NCBI GenBank assembly: GCA_035533755.1
Contig: DATLTC010000067.1
Coordinates: forward strand, 62,001-126,000
Direction of reading: 5' to 3'
Source: Gemmatimonadaceae bacterium
GTDB taxonomy: Bacteria > Gemmatimonadota > Gemmatimonadetes > Gemmatimonadales > Gemmatimonadaceae
Length of the DNA: 64,000 bases
Part shown: positions 51,252 through 59,245 of the stretch, piece after piece
How the letters are laid out: every line of letters begins with the position of its first letter
Numbering within the stretch: the stretch's first letter is position 1
Position numbers and translations under genes: made by a program
Notes under the pieces: generated by a model
What the model was told of the DNA's origin: nothing
Database searches by the model: none
What the model saw: the letters and a program-made list of their open reading frames with translations, nothing else

Positions 51252-52171
51252 TGCCGGTGGTGGATCCGCGCGCGGTCGCCGCGCTGGCCGTGTTGCTGGT
51301 GCTGGCGCCGGCCCTGCCCGGCGTGGCCGTGAAGACCAAGTCGTGGCTCACCGGGCGGCGCGGCGCGCCCGTGCTGCAGCTCTACGCCGATCTCGCCAAG
51401 CTCGTCCGCAAGGGATCGGTGTACAGCACCACCAGCACGTGGGTATTCCGCGCCGGGCCGGTGGTGACCCTGGCAGCGCTCGTCGCCGCGGCGCTCTTCC
51501 TGCCGCTCGACGGCCGCCAGGCGCCGGCGCACTTTGCCGGCGATCTCGTGGCGTTCGCGGCGCTGCTCGCGTTGGCGCGGTTCGCGCTCGTCCTTGCCGG
51601 ACTCGACACCGGGTCGAGCTTCGAGGGCATGGGGGCCAGCCGTGAGGTCACGTTCGCCAGCTTCGCCGAGCCCACGCTCTTCCTGTGCTTCATCGCGCTC
51701 GTGCTCGCCACGGGGCATCTCTCCATGAGCGGCATGTTCGGCGCGCCCGTGGCCGCGGCGTGGGCCGGGGCCGCCGCGCCGCTCAGCCTGGTGGCGATCG
51801 CCCTGTTCGTGCTGCTCCTGGCCGAGAATTCGCGGGTGCCGGTGGACGATCCCGCCACGCACCTCGAGCTCACGATGATCCACGAGGTCATCGTCCTCGA
51901 CCACAGCGGCCCCGATCTGGCGCTGATCCTGTACGGCAGCGCGCTCAAGCTGGCGATCTTCGCGGCGTTGATCGTCGGGTTGGCCGTTCCGCGCGCCACG
52001 CGCTCGCTGCCCGAGGCGTTGCTGCTGCTCGCCGCCGGGCTCGTGGCGGTGGCCGTCGCTGTGGGCGTGGTGGAATCGGTGATGGCGCGGCTCCGGCTCA
52101 CGCGCGTCCCGCAACTGCTCGTCGGCGCCGGCGCGCTGGCGCTGTTCGGCATCATCCTCCTGCTCCGCTGA
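51248..52171 (+). CDS. Membrane subunit, HyfC/NuoH type
   Basis: 307 residues, overlapping the previous gene by 4 nt. Eight or so helices. Key family segments: VKTKSWLTGRRGAPVLQLYA and LVRKGSVYSTTSTWVF (the cytosolic loop that faces the quinone/hydrophilic arm), MGASREVTFASFAEP, and LLAENSRVPVDDPATHLELT with conserved acidic residues. This subunit connects the hydrophilic arm to the ion-pumping subunits in complex I and group 4 hydrogenases. All the motifs appear intact. Confidence 0.93.
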   Translation: MMPVVDPRAVAALAVLLVLAPALPGVAVKTKSWLTGRRGAPVLQLYADLAKLVRKGSVYSTTSTWVFRAGPVVTLAALVAAALFLPLDGRQAPAHFAGDLVAFAALLALARFALVLAGLDTGSSFEGMGASREVTFASFAEPTLFLCFIALVLATGHLSMSGMFGAPVAAAWAGAAAPLSLVAIALFVLLLAENSRVPVDDPATHLELTMIHEVIVLDHSGPDLALILYGSALKLAIFAALIVGLAVPRATRSLPEALLLLAAGLVAVAVAVGVVESVMARLRLTRVPQLLVGAGALALFGIILLLR

Positions 52172-52173
52172 CC

Positions 52174-52812
52174 ATGCAGACCGCCGCGCAGATCGTACTA
52201 CTCCTGGTGGTACTCACCGACTTCGCCGTGCTCGGCACGTCGCGGTTGCGCACGTGCATCCGCGCCCTCGCCGCGCAGGGCCTCCTGCTCGGCCTGCTGC
52301 CGATCGCGCTGGCGCCGCAGCTCACCATCCATGCCGTGACGCTGGCCGCCGGCACCGTGCTCGTGAAAGCCATCCTGCTGCCCTGGTTCCTGACCTGGGC
52401 CATTCGCGAAGCGGCGGTGCGCCGCGAGGTGGAGCCGGTGGTGGGCTTCATCGCCTCGCTGCTCCTCGGCGCGGCGGCGCTCGCCCTGGCGTTCGCGATC
52501 ACCGCGCGGCTGCCGCTCGCCGAGGTGCGCGAGCCGCTGCTCGTCCCCGTGGCGCTGGCCACCGTGATGATCGGCCTCATCGTGCTCACCACGCGGCGCA
52601 AGGCGCTCACCCAGGTGGTGGGCTACCTGATGCTCGAGAACGGGATCTACCTGTTCGGCCTCACGCAGATGGAGAGCGTGCCCTTCCTGCTCGAACTCGG
52701 CGTGCTGCTCGACGTATTCGCGGGCGTGTTCATCATGGGCATCGTCGTCTTCCATATCAACCGCGAATTCGACTCGCTCGACTCGGCGCGGCTCACGGAG
52801 CTCAAGGACTGA
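52174..52812 (+). CDS. Membrane subunit, HyfE type (NuoK-containing)
   Basis: 212 residues starting 2 nt after the HyfC-like stop. Six or seven helices; the C-terminal half contains the NuoK-like part, with the conserved Glu of YLMLENGIYLFGLTQ and another acidic site in LLELGVLLDVFAGVFIMGIV. HyfE-type proteins are found in hydrogenase-4 and Ehr complexes and combine NuoK-like helices with additional N-terminal helices. The assignment rests on size, position and the GYLMLENGIY motif. Confidence 0.88.
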   Translation: MQTAAQIVLLLVVLTDFAVLGTSRLRTCIRALAAQGLLLGLLPIALAPQLTIHAVTLAAGTVLVKAILLPWFLTWAIREAAVRREVEPVVGFIASLLLGAAALALAFAITARLPLAEVREPLLVPVALATVMIGLIVLTTRRKALTQVVGYLMLENGIYLFGLTQMESVPFLLELGVLLDVFAGVFIMGIVVFHINREFDSLDSARLTELKD

Positions 52813-54251
52813 TGCGCCTGATCGCGCTCTGCCTGCTGCCGGCGCTCATCGCCGCGATCACGATGGCCGCGCGGTCGCCGCGCGTGGGCCGCTGGCGAGT
52901 GGTCGCGCTGGTCGCCACGGCAGCCGCGCACCTGGCGCTCACGATCTCCCTCTGGGTGTCGCCGGCCGACGCGACGGTCAATGGGTGGTTCGGCGTTGAC
53001 GCCCTGGGCCTCCTCGTGCTGACCGTCATCAGCATCATCTTCTTCGCCACGGCCGTGTACACGGTGGGCTACCTGGCCCGCGAGACGCCCCGCGGCGGAC
53101 GCGCGTTCGTGGGCGGGCTGCTGGGATTCCTCTCCGCCACCACCATCGTCTGCGTCAGCCAACATCTCGCCATGCTCTGGGTGGGTATCGAGGCCACCAC
53201 CTTCTCCGTGGCCCCGCTCATCTATCACCGGCACGACCGCCGCTCGCTCGAGGCCGTGTGGAAGTATCTGCTCATCTCGTCGGTGGGCATCGCCCTCGCG
53301 CTCCTCGGCACGTTCTTCCTGGCCAGCGCGCAGCGCGATGCGCCCGGCGCGCCGCTCATCCTCGGCGACCTCATCGCCCACGCCCACGAACTCCAGCCCG
53401 CGTGGCTGCGCGCCGCGTTCCTCTTCCTGCTCGTCGGATTCGGCACCAAGATGGGGCTGGCGCCCATGCACACCTGGAAACCGGACACCTACGGCGAGGC
53501 GCCTGCGCTCGTCGGCGGCCTCATGGCCGGTGGGCTCACCAGCTGCGCGTTCCTTGGCGTGGCCCGCGTCACCGAGATCGCGATGGCGGCCGGCATGGCG
53601 CCGTTCATCCAGCCGGTGCTGCTCGGATTCGGACTCCTGTCGCTGGCCGTGGCCGCCGCGTTCGTGATCGGACAGCGCGACCTCAAGCGCCTGCTCGCCT
53701 ATTCGAGCGTGGAACACATGGGGCTGCTCGTGCTCGGGCTCGGGCTGGGCGGCGTGGGCGCGTACGGCACGGTGTTGCACCTGGTCAACAACGGCCTCTC
53801 CAAGGCGTGGCTCTTCCTCGTGACCGGTAACGTCGTGCTCGCCATGGGCACGTCGTCGGCGGCGCGTGTCCGCGGCCTCGTGCGCGCGCTCCCGGTGTCG
53901 GGCGTGCTGCTCGTGCTCGGACTGTTCGCCGTCACGGGGTCGCCGCCGTTCGGACTCTTCATCAGCGAGTTCACGATTCTCCGCGCCGCCGTGGCCGGCG
54001 GCCATCCGTGGATCGCCGCCGTGGTGCTGCTCCTGCTCGCGATCATCTTCGTGGGCATGGCCGCGCTGATCCTGGAGATGGCGCTCGGCGAGCCCGAGTC
54101 CCCCGTCCCACCGCAGCGGGAGAGCGCGTGGCTCCTCGCCGGCCCGATCGCGCTCGCCGCCGCCGTGCTCATGCTCGGCGTCTACATCCCGGCACCGCTG
54201 CAGCACGTGCTCGCGCAGGCCGCCGTGGCGCTGGGCGGGAGGACGCCGTGA
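52812..54251 (+). CDS. Antiporter-like membrane subunit, HyfF/NuoN-type
   Basis: 479 residues; the ATG shares one base with the previous stop. About 14 helices. The segments LAMLWVGIEATTFSVAPLIY (Glu), LLVGFGTKMGLAPMHTWKPD (Lys), GQRDLKRLLAYSSVEHMG and HLVNNGLSKAWLFLVTGNV hold the conserved channel residues. This is the third antiporter-like subunit of the operon. It lacks the long C-terminal amphipathic helix of NuoL, as expected for HyfF. Confidence 0.92.
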   Translation: MRLIALCLLPALIAAITMAARSPRVGRWRVVALVATAAAHLALTISLWVSPADATVNGWFGVDALGLLVLTVISIIFFATAVYTVGYLARETPRGGRAFVGGLLGFLSATTIVCVSQHLAMLWVGIEATTFSVAPLIYHRHDRRSLEAVWKYLLISSVGIALALLGTFFLASAQRDAPGAPLILGDLIAHAHELQPAWLRAAFLFLLVGFGTKMGLAPMHTWKPDTYGEAPALVGGLMAGGLTSCAFLGVARVTEIAMAAGMAPFIQPVLLGFGLLSLAVAAAFVIGQRDLKRLLAYSSVEHMGLLVLGLGLGGVGAYGTVLHLVNNGLSKAWLFLVTGNVVLAMGTSSAARVRGLVRALPVSGVLLVLGLFAVTGSPPFGLFISEFTILRAAVAGGHPWIAAVVLLLLAIIFVGMAALILEMALGEPESPVPPQRESAWLLAGPIALAAAVLMLGVYIPAPLQHVLAQAAVALGGRTP

Positions 54252-55759
54252 ACGCGTTCAACGAGATCGGGCTCCGCAACCGGCGCGCCGTGTCGCTCGC
54301 CTCGGTGCCCGTCGAACCGGTGGACGCCTGGCGCCGCACCGTGATCGACGCCGTGGCCGCCGAGTGGCGCATCGTGGCGTTGTTCGGCATGCCGGAGGCG
54401 GCCGACACCACGCGCCTCGTGGCCATCCTCGCCAACGACGCGCGCGGCGAGCTCGGCGCCACCACGGCCCTCGTGGGCGACCGCTATCCCGCGCTCACGC
54501 CCGACTGCCCGCAGGCCCACGCCTTCGAGCGCGAGATCGCCGAGCAGTGCGCCGTACTGCCCGAAGGCCATCCCTGGCTCAAGCCGCTGCGGCGCCACCT
54601 GCCCGACCATCGGCCGCCGGCGCGCAGCAACGTGGTGCTCGATCCCGCCGTGTATCCGTTCTTCCGCGTCGAGGGCGCCGAGGTGCACGAGGTGGCCGTG
54701 GGCCCCGTGCACGCGGGCATCATCGAGCCCGGCCATTTCCGATTCCAGGCGCACGCCGAGGAGGTGCTGTTCCTCGAGATCATGCTCGGGTATCAGCATC
54801 GCGGCGTCGAGCGCCTGCTCGAGTCGGCGCCGGCGGACCAGCGCATGCTGGTGGCCGAGTCGATCGCCGGCGATACCGTGATCGGACACGCCGGCGCGTA
54901 CTGCGGCGCGATCGAGGCCGTGTCCCGCTGCCGCAAGTCCCCGCGCGCGCAAGCCATTCGCGGCATCGCGCTCGAGATCGAGCGGCTGGCCAATCACATC
55001 GGCGACCTGGGTGCGATCGCCGGCGACGTGGCGTACCAACCGGCCGCCGCCTACTTCGGCCGCATGCGCGGCGAGTGCCTCAACCTGCTGATGCAGCTCT
55101 CGGGCAATCGCTACGGACGGGGCCTCATCCGCCCGGGCGGCGTGACGTTCGATCTGCCCGCCGACATGGCCGGCGAGATGCGCGCGCGCCTGGAGACGCT
55201 ACGCGACGAACTGGAGCCGGTGGCGGCGCTGATGTTCGAGACCGCCTCGGTGCAGGCGCGGCTCGAAGGCGTGGGCACGGTGTCGCGCGAGCAGTGCGTG
55301 GCGCTGGGTTTCGTGGGTCCGGTGGCGCGGGCCTGCGAGGTGGCGCGCGACGTGCGCCACGATCACCCCTACGGGATCTTCCGCTTCGCGCACATCCCCG
55401 TGGCCACCGGCTGGGCGGGCGACGTGCACGCCCGCGCGCTCGTGCGGTGGCACGAAGTGCGCCGGTCGCTCGAGTTCGTGCTCGAACAGCTGGCCGCCCT
55501 CCCCCGCGGCGAGGCCCGCGTGTCGTGCGGCGCTTCATACCCGGGCCAGCTGGCCGTGGCGCTGCAGGAAGGATGGCGCGGCGAGATTGCCCACGTGGTC
55601 ATCACCGGCGCCGACGGCGCGGTGCGCCGCCACAAGGTGGTCGATCCGTCGTTCCACAACTGGACCGCGGTGGCGGTGTCGCTGCCCGGCAACCAGATCT
55701 CCGACTTCCCGCTCTGCAACAAGAGCTTCAACCTCTCGTATGCCGGCCATGACCTCTAG
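54248..55759 (+). CDS. NuoCD/HyfG-like large subunit without nickel-ligand cysteines
   Basis: 503 residues from a GTG that overlaps the previous stop by 4 nt. Residues about 1-130 are NuoC-like; residues about 140-503 are the NuoD/hydrogenase large subunit fold: IIEPGHFRFQAHAEEVLFLE, MLGYQHRGVERLLE, RGIALEIERLANHIGDLGAI and SGNRYGRGLIRPGGV. Of the two C-x2-C motifs that bind Ni-Fe in hydrogenases, the first is replaced by ESIAGDT (Ala 207, Thr 210) and the second by DPSFHN (Ser 468, Asn 471). It therefore cannot hold a normal [NiFe] site. This is the defining trait of Ehr complexes. It may instead face a quinone or other acceptor. Confidence 0.92.
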   Translation: MNAFNEIGLRNRRAVSLASVPVEPVDAWRRTVIDAVAAEWRIVALFGMPEAADTTRLVAILANDARGELGATTALVGDRYPALTPDCPQAHAFEREIAEQCAVLPEGHPWLKPLRRHLPDHRPPARSNVVLDPAVYPFFRVEGAEVHEVAVGPVHAGIIEPGHFRFQAHAEEVLFLEIMLGYQHRGVERLLESAPADQRMLVAESIAGDTVIGHAGAYCGAIEAVSRCRKSPRAQAIRGIALEIERLANHIGDLGAIAGDVAYQPAAAYFGRMRGECLNLLMQLSGNRYGRGLIRPGGVTFDLPADMAGEMRARLETLRDELEPVAALMFETASVQARLEGVGTVSREQCVALGFVGPVARACEVARDVRHDHPYGIFRFAHIPVATGWAGDVHARALVRWHEVRRSLEFVLEQLAALPRGEARVSCGASYPGQLAVALQEGWRGEIAHVVITGADGAVRRHKVVDPSFHNWTAVAVSLPGNQISDFPLCNKSFNLSYAGHDL

Positions 55760-55792
55760 CCGAGCGCCGCGGGCGCTCCGGACGCACAGGCG

Positions 55793-56512
55793 ATGCTCGA
55801 CTTCCTGAAACAACGGATGCGCCAGGGCATGCGCACGTCGTCGTTCCCCGACGGCCCGGTGGACTTTCCCGAGCGCTTTCGCGGGCTCCCCGTGCTCGAT
55901 GCCACGCCCGGCGCGCCGCCGCTCGACGTGGGCGCCTGCCTGTTCAGTCCCGAGGAGGCGGGCGCGCGCCCCGAGGGCACGCTGACGTTCTCGCGCGACC
56001 ACCGCATGGCCGCGTCGTCGCGCCAGGCGCTCATCTCCCCCACCGGACAGGTGGAGCTGGCGCGCGCGCTCGACGCCGAGATGCAGCGCCTGTTCAAGCG
56101 GTCGCTGCGCCTGCGCTCGGTGGTGGCCGGAAGCTGCGGCGGCTGCGAGGCCGAACTCAACGCGCTCGGCAACGTGGTGTTCGATCTGGCGCGGTTCGGC
56201 GTGCAGTTCGTGGCGTCGCCGCGCCACGCCGACGGCCTCATCCTCACCGGAACCGTGAACCGCAACATGCTCGACGCCGTGCGCAAGACGTACGAGGCCA
56301 TGCCCAGCCCGCGCCTCGTCATCGCCGTGGGCGCGTGCGCCATCGCCGGCGGCCCATTCCGCGGCAGCGCGGAGATCGGATTCCCCAGCGACCTGCCCAT
56401 CGATCTCTACGTGCCCGGCTGTCCGCCGCACCCGCTCACCGTGCTCGACGGCCTGCTCCGCCTGCTCGGCCGCCTCCCCTCGCCTACCGGGCCTGCTTCC
56501 GCCGCCACATGA
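55793..56512 (+). CDS. NuoB/HyfI-like small subunit with one [4Fe-4S] site
   Basis: 239 residues. The C-terminal 140 residues carry the four ligands of the proximal cluster: Cys 115 and Cys 118 in AGSCGGCEAELN, Cys 182 in AVGACAIAGG and Cys 210 in VPGCPPHPLT. Spacing C-x2-C follows hydrogenase small subunits, not the adjacent CC of complex I. The first 100 residues (for example GACLFSPEEAG and SRDHRMAASSRQAL) align by eye with the end of an 8Fe ferredoxin domain as fused in other HyfI-like proteins, but only one Cys (49) remains. The gene is 33 nt after the HyfG-like stop and overlaps the end of the convergent DedA gene by 29 nt. Confidence 0.9.
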   Translation: MLDFLKQRMRQGMRTSSFPDGPVDFPERFRGLPVLDATPGAPPLDVGACLFSPEEAGARPEGTLTFSRDHRMAASSRQALISPTGQVELARALDAEMQRLFKRSLRLRSVVAGSCGGCEAELNALGNVVFDLARFGVQFVASPRHADGLILTGTVNRNMLDAVRKTYEAMPSPRLVIAVGACAIAGGPFRGSAEIGFPSDLPIDLYVPGCPPHPLTVLDGLLRLLGRLPSPTGPASAAT

Positions 56513-57110
56513 TGGTGCCGGCCACCGTGGCCGCGGCCACCACGATCGTCACCACCAACACCGCCACCACCTCGGGATTGTGGATCGCGCGGCCGGCCGC
56601 CCCCTCGAGCACCTTGGCCACGCCGGCGCCCAGCGCGAAGCCCAGCCAGTAGTAGATCGCCGCCCAGAGAATCGACGCCACCGCCGCGCCCACGAGAAAC
56701 ACCAGACGGTTCATCCGGAGCGAACCCGCCGCCACCGTGAGCAGGATCCGGAACCCCGGCACCAATCGTCCCAACGCCACCGCCACGGCGCCATGGGAGT
56801 TCAGCCACTCCGCGGTGCGGTCCGCGCGCGCGTCGCTGAACCCGAATCGGTGGCCCATGCGCCGCAGGAGCGGTTGTCCCAACCGCCGCGACACCTCGAA
56901 CAGGATCGCGCTTCCCGTGACCGTGGCCGCGAACACCACCACCGTGGTGAGAAAGAAGTTCGCGTGGCCCGCGCGCCCCGCCGCGCCCAGCGCGGCGATA
57001 TACACGTCGCCCGGCACCGGCAGCGGCACCCCCGATTCCTCCACGAAGATGCCCACGAACGCGCCCACGTACTTCCAGCGCGCCAGGAACGCGAGCACGG
57101 TCGCGATCAC
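56484..57110 (-). CDS. DedA family membrane protein
   Basis: 208 residues from a GTG at 57110 that overlaps the phosphoesterase stop (GTGA). Family motifs: FVGIFVEESGVPLPVPGDVY near the N-terminus, FEVSRRLGQPLLRRMGHRFG, and GRLVPGFRILLTVAAGSLRM with the conserved Arg and Pro. Four to six hydrophobic segments. DedA proteins are membrane transporters or scramblases for phospholipids or undecaprenyl phosphate. Being the last gene of a glycolipid-like operon, it may move the product or its carrier across the membrane (inference). Confidence 0.92.
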   Translation of the reverse strand: MIATVLAFLARWKYVGAFVGIFVEESGVPLPVPGDVYIAALGAAGRAGHANFFLTTVVVFAATVTGSAILFEVSRRLGQPLLRRMGHRFGFSDARADRTAEWLNSHGAVAVALGRLVPGFRILLTVAAGSLRMNRLVFLVGAAVASILWAAIYYWLGFALGAGVAKVLEGAAGRAIHNPEVVAVLVVTIVVAAATVAGTIMWRRKQAR

Positions 57111-57793
57111 GACGCGGCGCCCGCCCCGGCCATCGCGTCGCGCAGGTCGAACTCGCGCAGGACCGCGCCGCTGGCTTCGAGCGCCAGATATTCCAGCCGG
57201 CTGCGGCGCATGCGCCCCGCATTCGCGTACCGGTCGCCGCGCACCAGGTACCGGCGGTGATTGTGCCCGAACACGCCCAGCGCGCACCGTTCGCGCTCCA
57301 CCATCGCCAGGCAACGCCCGCGGTACATGCGGTCCACGCGCGCCGCCACCGTGCCCGCCACCACGGCCTCCGCCATGCTCGCCGCACCGCGCACCAGCCA
57401 CAGGTGGCCGAATCGCCGCGAGATCCCGTCGCCGAAATTTCCCACCGACGAATCGTGCATCGGATCCACCACGTGGCCGTGCGCCACGAGCACCCGCCCC
57501 ACCGCGGCGTGCTCGAGCACCAGCGACCGCGCCCCCGCCCCGGGATCGTGGTTGCCCTCGAGCCGCGCCAGCTCACCGGCGCGGGCCATCGCCGCGATCA
57601 GCGCGCTCAGCGCCGGATGCGCCTGCTCGGCGCGCGACACCGGTTCGAACAGCCCCTCGAAGATGTCGCCGTTGAGCACCACGAAGTCGCCCGCGTCCCG
57701 CGCGCGCTGCAGGAACGCCAGCGCGAGTTGCGCCTGCGCCGGCGCGCTGTAGCTGCCCAGATGCCAGTCGCCCGCGATCACCGTGCGGCTCAC
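57107..57793 (-). CDS. Calcineurin-like metallophosphoesterase (LpxH-like)
   Basis: 228 residues from a GTG at 57793 overlapping the previous stop. The five metal motifs are present: IAGDWHLGS, VVLNGDIFEG, RLEGNHDPG, VLVAHGHVVD and FGHNHRRYL. The D-x-H plus H-x-H arrangement and size recall UDP-2,3-diacylglucosamine hydrolase (LpxH/LpxI functional class), but DWH replaces the usual DxH-L of LpxH and substrate is unproven. In the operon it sits between an acyltransferase and a DedA protein, so a lipid phosphate or nucleotide-lipid substrate is likely. Confidence 0.85.
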   Translation of the reverse strand: MSRTVIAGDWHLGSYSAPAQAQLALAFLQRARDAGDFVVLNGDIFEGLFEPVSRAEQAHPALSALIAAMARAGELARLEGNHDPGAGARSLVLEHAAVGRVLVAHGHVVDPMHDSSVGNFGDGISRRFGHLWLVRGAASMAEAVVAGTVAARVDRMYRGRCLAMVERERCALGVFGHNHRRYLVRGDRYANAGRMRRSRLEYLALEASGAVLREFDLRDAMAGAGAAS

Positions 57794-58542
57794 GGTGCCG
57801 CCCCGCGCTGCCGAGCCATCAGCGTGTCGTAGAGCGCCTGCGTGGCGCGCCGCGCCTGCTCCTGCAGGGGCTTGAGCACCGCGAGGTCGCGGGCGCGCTC
57901 CGGATCCTTGGCCACCGCGATCGGCGTGCCGATGGCGATGTCCATGCGCACCGGCAGCGGCACCGGACTCCAGAACGAGAGCCTGCCCAGCGAGAACCCG
58001 GGATACGCCGCGAACCCGCCCACCACCGCCAGCGGCACCACCGGCACGCCCATCCGCACCGCCAACCGCGCGAAGCCGTACCGGTCGTCCCACCGCAGGC
58101 GATAATCGCGCGACCGCGGGCTCGACTCGCGCCGCCCACCGGGCGTGATCATGAGCTGGTCGCCGCGCTCCAGCACCCGCAGGCACGACGACTCCGACGG
58201 ATCGATGAGCCCGGCGTCGCGCTTCAACGCCGCCAGTCCGGGAATCGCCCGCTCCAGCGGATTGCCCTTGGACGCCGCGATGCGCAGCGTGCGCAGCGCG
58301 CCGCCCCGCTCGAACCAGTCGCGCCACGCCAGCTGGTACACGGCGATCCCGAGATCCACGTTCAGGTATCCCGCGCCGTGGTGGGTGACGTAGATGCACG
58401 GCCCCGTGGGTGGCGTCCCCTCCACGCGCACCCGGTGATAGCGCGACATCCAGCGCGCCAGGCGCATGTAGCCGAATCGGTAGCGCCACTGACGCGGGTC
58501 GAGCGCCGGCACCTCCCCCGGCCCGGCGGCCGCTTCACCCAT
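57790..58542 (-). CDS. PlsC-like acyltransferase (second of two)
   Basis: 250 residues from the ATG at 58542, overlapping the preceding acyltransferase by 8 nt. The acyltransferase block is IYVTHHGAGYLNVDLG (an H-x6-D variant) and QLMITPGGRRESS in place of the FPEGTR motif, with PVVPLAVVGGFAAYPG after it. No signal peptide or membrane helix is clear, so it should bind the cytosolic face of the membrane. Family members acylate glycerol-phosphate lipids or sugar lipids. Sequence differs from its neighbour, so the two probably have different acceptors. Confidence 0.85.
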   Translation of the reverse strand: MGEAAAGPGEVPALDPRQWRYRFGYMRLARWMSRYHRVRVEGTPPTGPCIYVTHHGAGYLNVDLGIAVYQLAWRDWFERGGALRTLRIAASKGNPLERAIPGLAALKRDAGLIDPSESSCLRVLERGDQLMITPGGRRESSPRSRDYRLRWDDRYGFARLAVRMGVPVVPLAVVGGFAAYPGFSLGRLSFWSPVPLPVRMDIAIGTPIAVAKDPERARDLAVLKPLQEQARRATQALYDTLMARQRGAAP

Positions 58543-59245
58543 CGGAAGTGCCGCCCGCGATGAGTGCACGCACGGCCGCCTCCACGCGACCCGCGAACGC
58601 CGCCGGGTCCGCGGCATCCGCGCTCGCCGCCGCCGGCGGCATCATCGGATGGCCGAATCGGTATTCCAGCCGCACCGGCAGCGGAAAGGGCGGCAGCCAC
58701 AGACTCGCGCCGCGGATGGACAGGCGCCCCAGATGCTGGCGGTCGGCGCCGGCGATGGCGAACGGCAGCACCGGCACGCCGGCTTGGATGGCGAGCCGCG
58801 CGAACCCGGTGCGCCCCTTCCACCGCAACTCGTCGCGCGGCCCGTACAACTCGCGCGTGCCGCCCGGAAAGATCAGCAGCGACTCGCCCTGCGCCAGCAC
58901 CGCCAGCGCGTGCGCCTCCGTGGCCGGCACCGCGTTCACGTTCCGGCGCATCCATCCCAGCACGGGCGTCTTGTGGATGGACGTCCCGGTCTTCTCCAGC
59001 ACCCGGATCGCCGGGCGGGCGGTGTCCCAGAACGTGAACAGCGCCAGCATCACCGTTTCCAGATATAGAAACGTCTGCGGATGCTTGGCCACGTAGATCA
59101 CCGGCTGGTCGGCGGGAATGCGATCCTCGCCCACCGAGCGCGCGCGAAAGTAATAGCGGGACAACACCCGCACGCCGGGGATGATGACGCGGGAGAGCCC
59201 GCCCTCCCGGCGGAACCGGCCCGTGGAGACTGCCGGCTCGGTCAC
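58535..59245 (-). CDS. PlsC-like acyltransferase (first of two)
   Basis: 236 residues from a GTG at 59245, overlapping the glycosyltransferase stop (GTGA). Motifs: IYVAKHPQTFLYLETVML (the His of the H-x4-D motif, with the usual Asp replaced), KTPVLGWMRRNVNAVPA, LLIFPGGTRELYGP and PVLPFAIAGADRQHLG. It belongs to the 1-acyl-glycerol-3-phosphate acyltransferase superfamily. The strict Asp of the H-x4-D dyad is not evident, so activity should be tested. The acceptor is unknown; a glycosylated lipid made by the preceding enzyme is the obvious candidate. Confidence 0.85.
   Translation of the reverse strand: MTEPAVSTGRFRREGGLSRVIIPGVRVLSRYYFRARSVGEDRIPADQPVIYVAKHPQTFLYLETVMLALFTFWDTARPAIRVLEKTGTSIHKTPVLGWMRRNVNAVPATEAHALAVLAQGESLLIFPGGTRELYGPRDELRWKGRTGFARLAIQAGVPVLPFAIAGADRQHLGRLSIRGASLWLPPFPLPVRLEYRFGHPMMPPAAASADAADPAAFAGRVEAAVRALIAGGTSDG

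Noticed and set aside
47290-56512. Calling the complex a functional hydrogenase-4 or a complete complex I
   Set aside because: Nickel-ligand Cys are missing in the large subunit, and NuoEFG, NuoI/HyfH and HyfA equivalents are absent from the operon.
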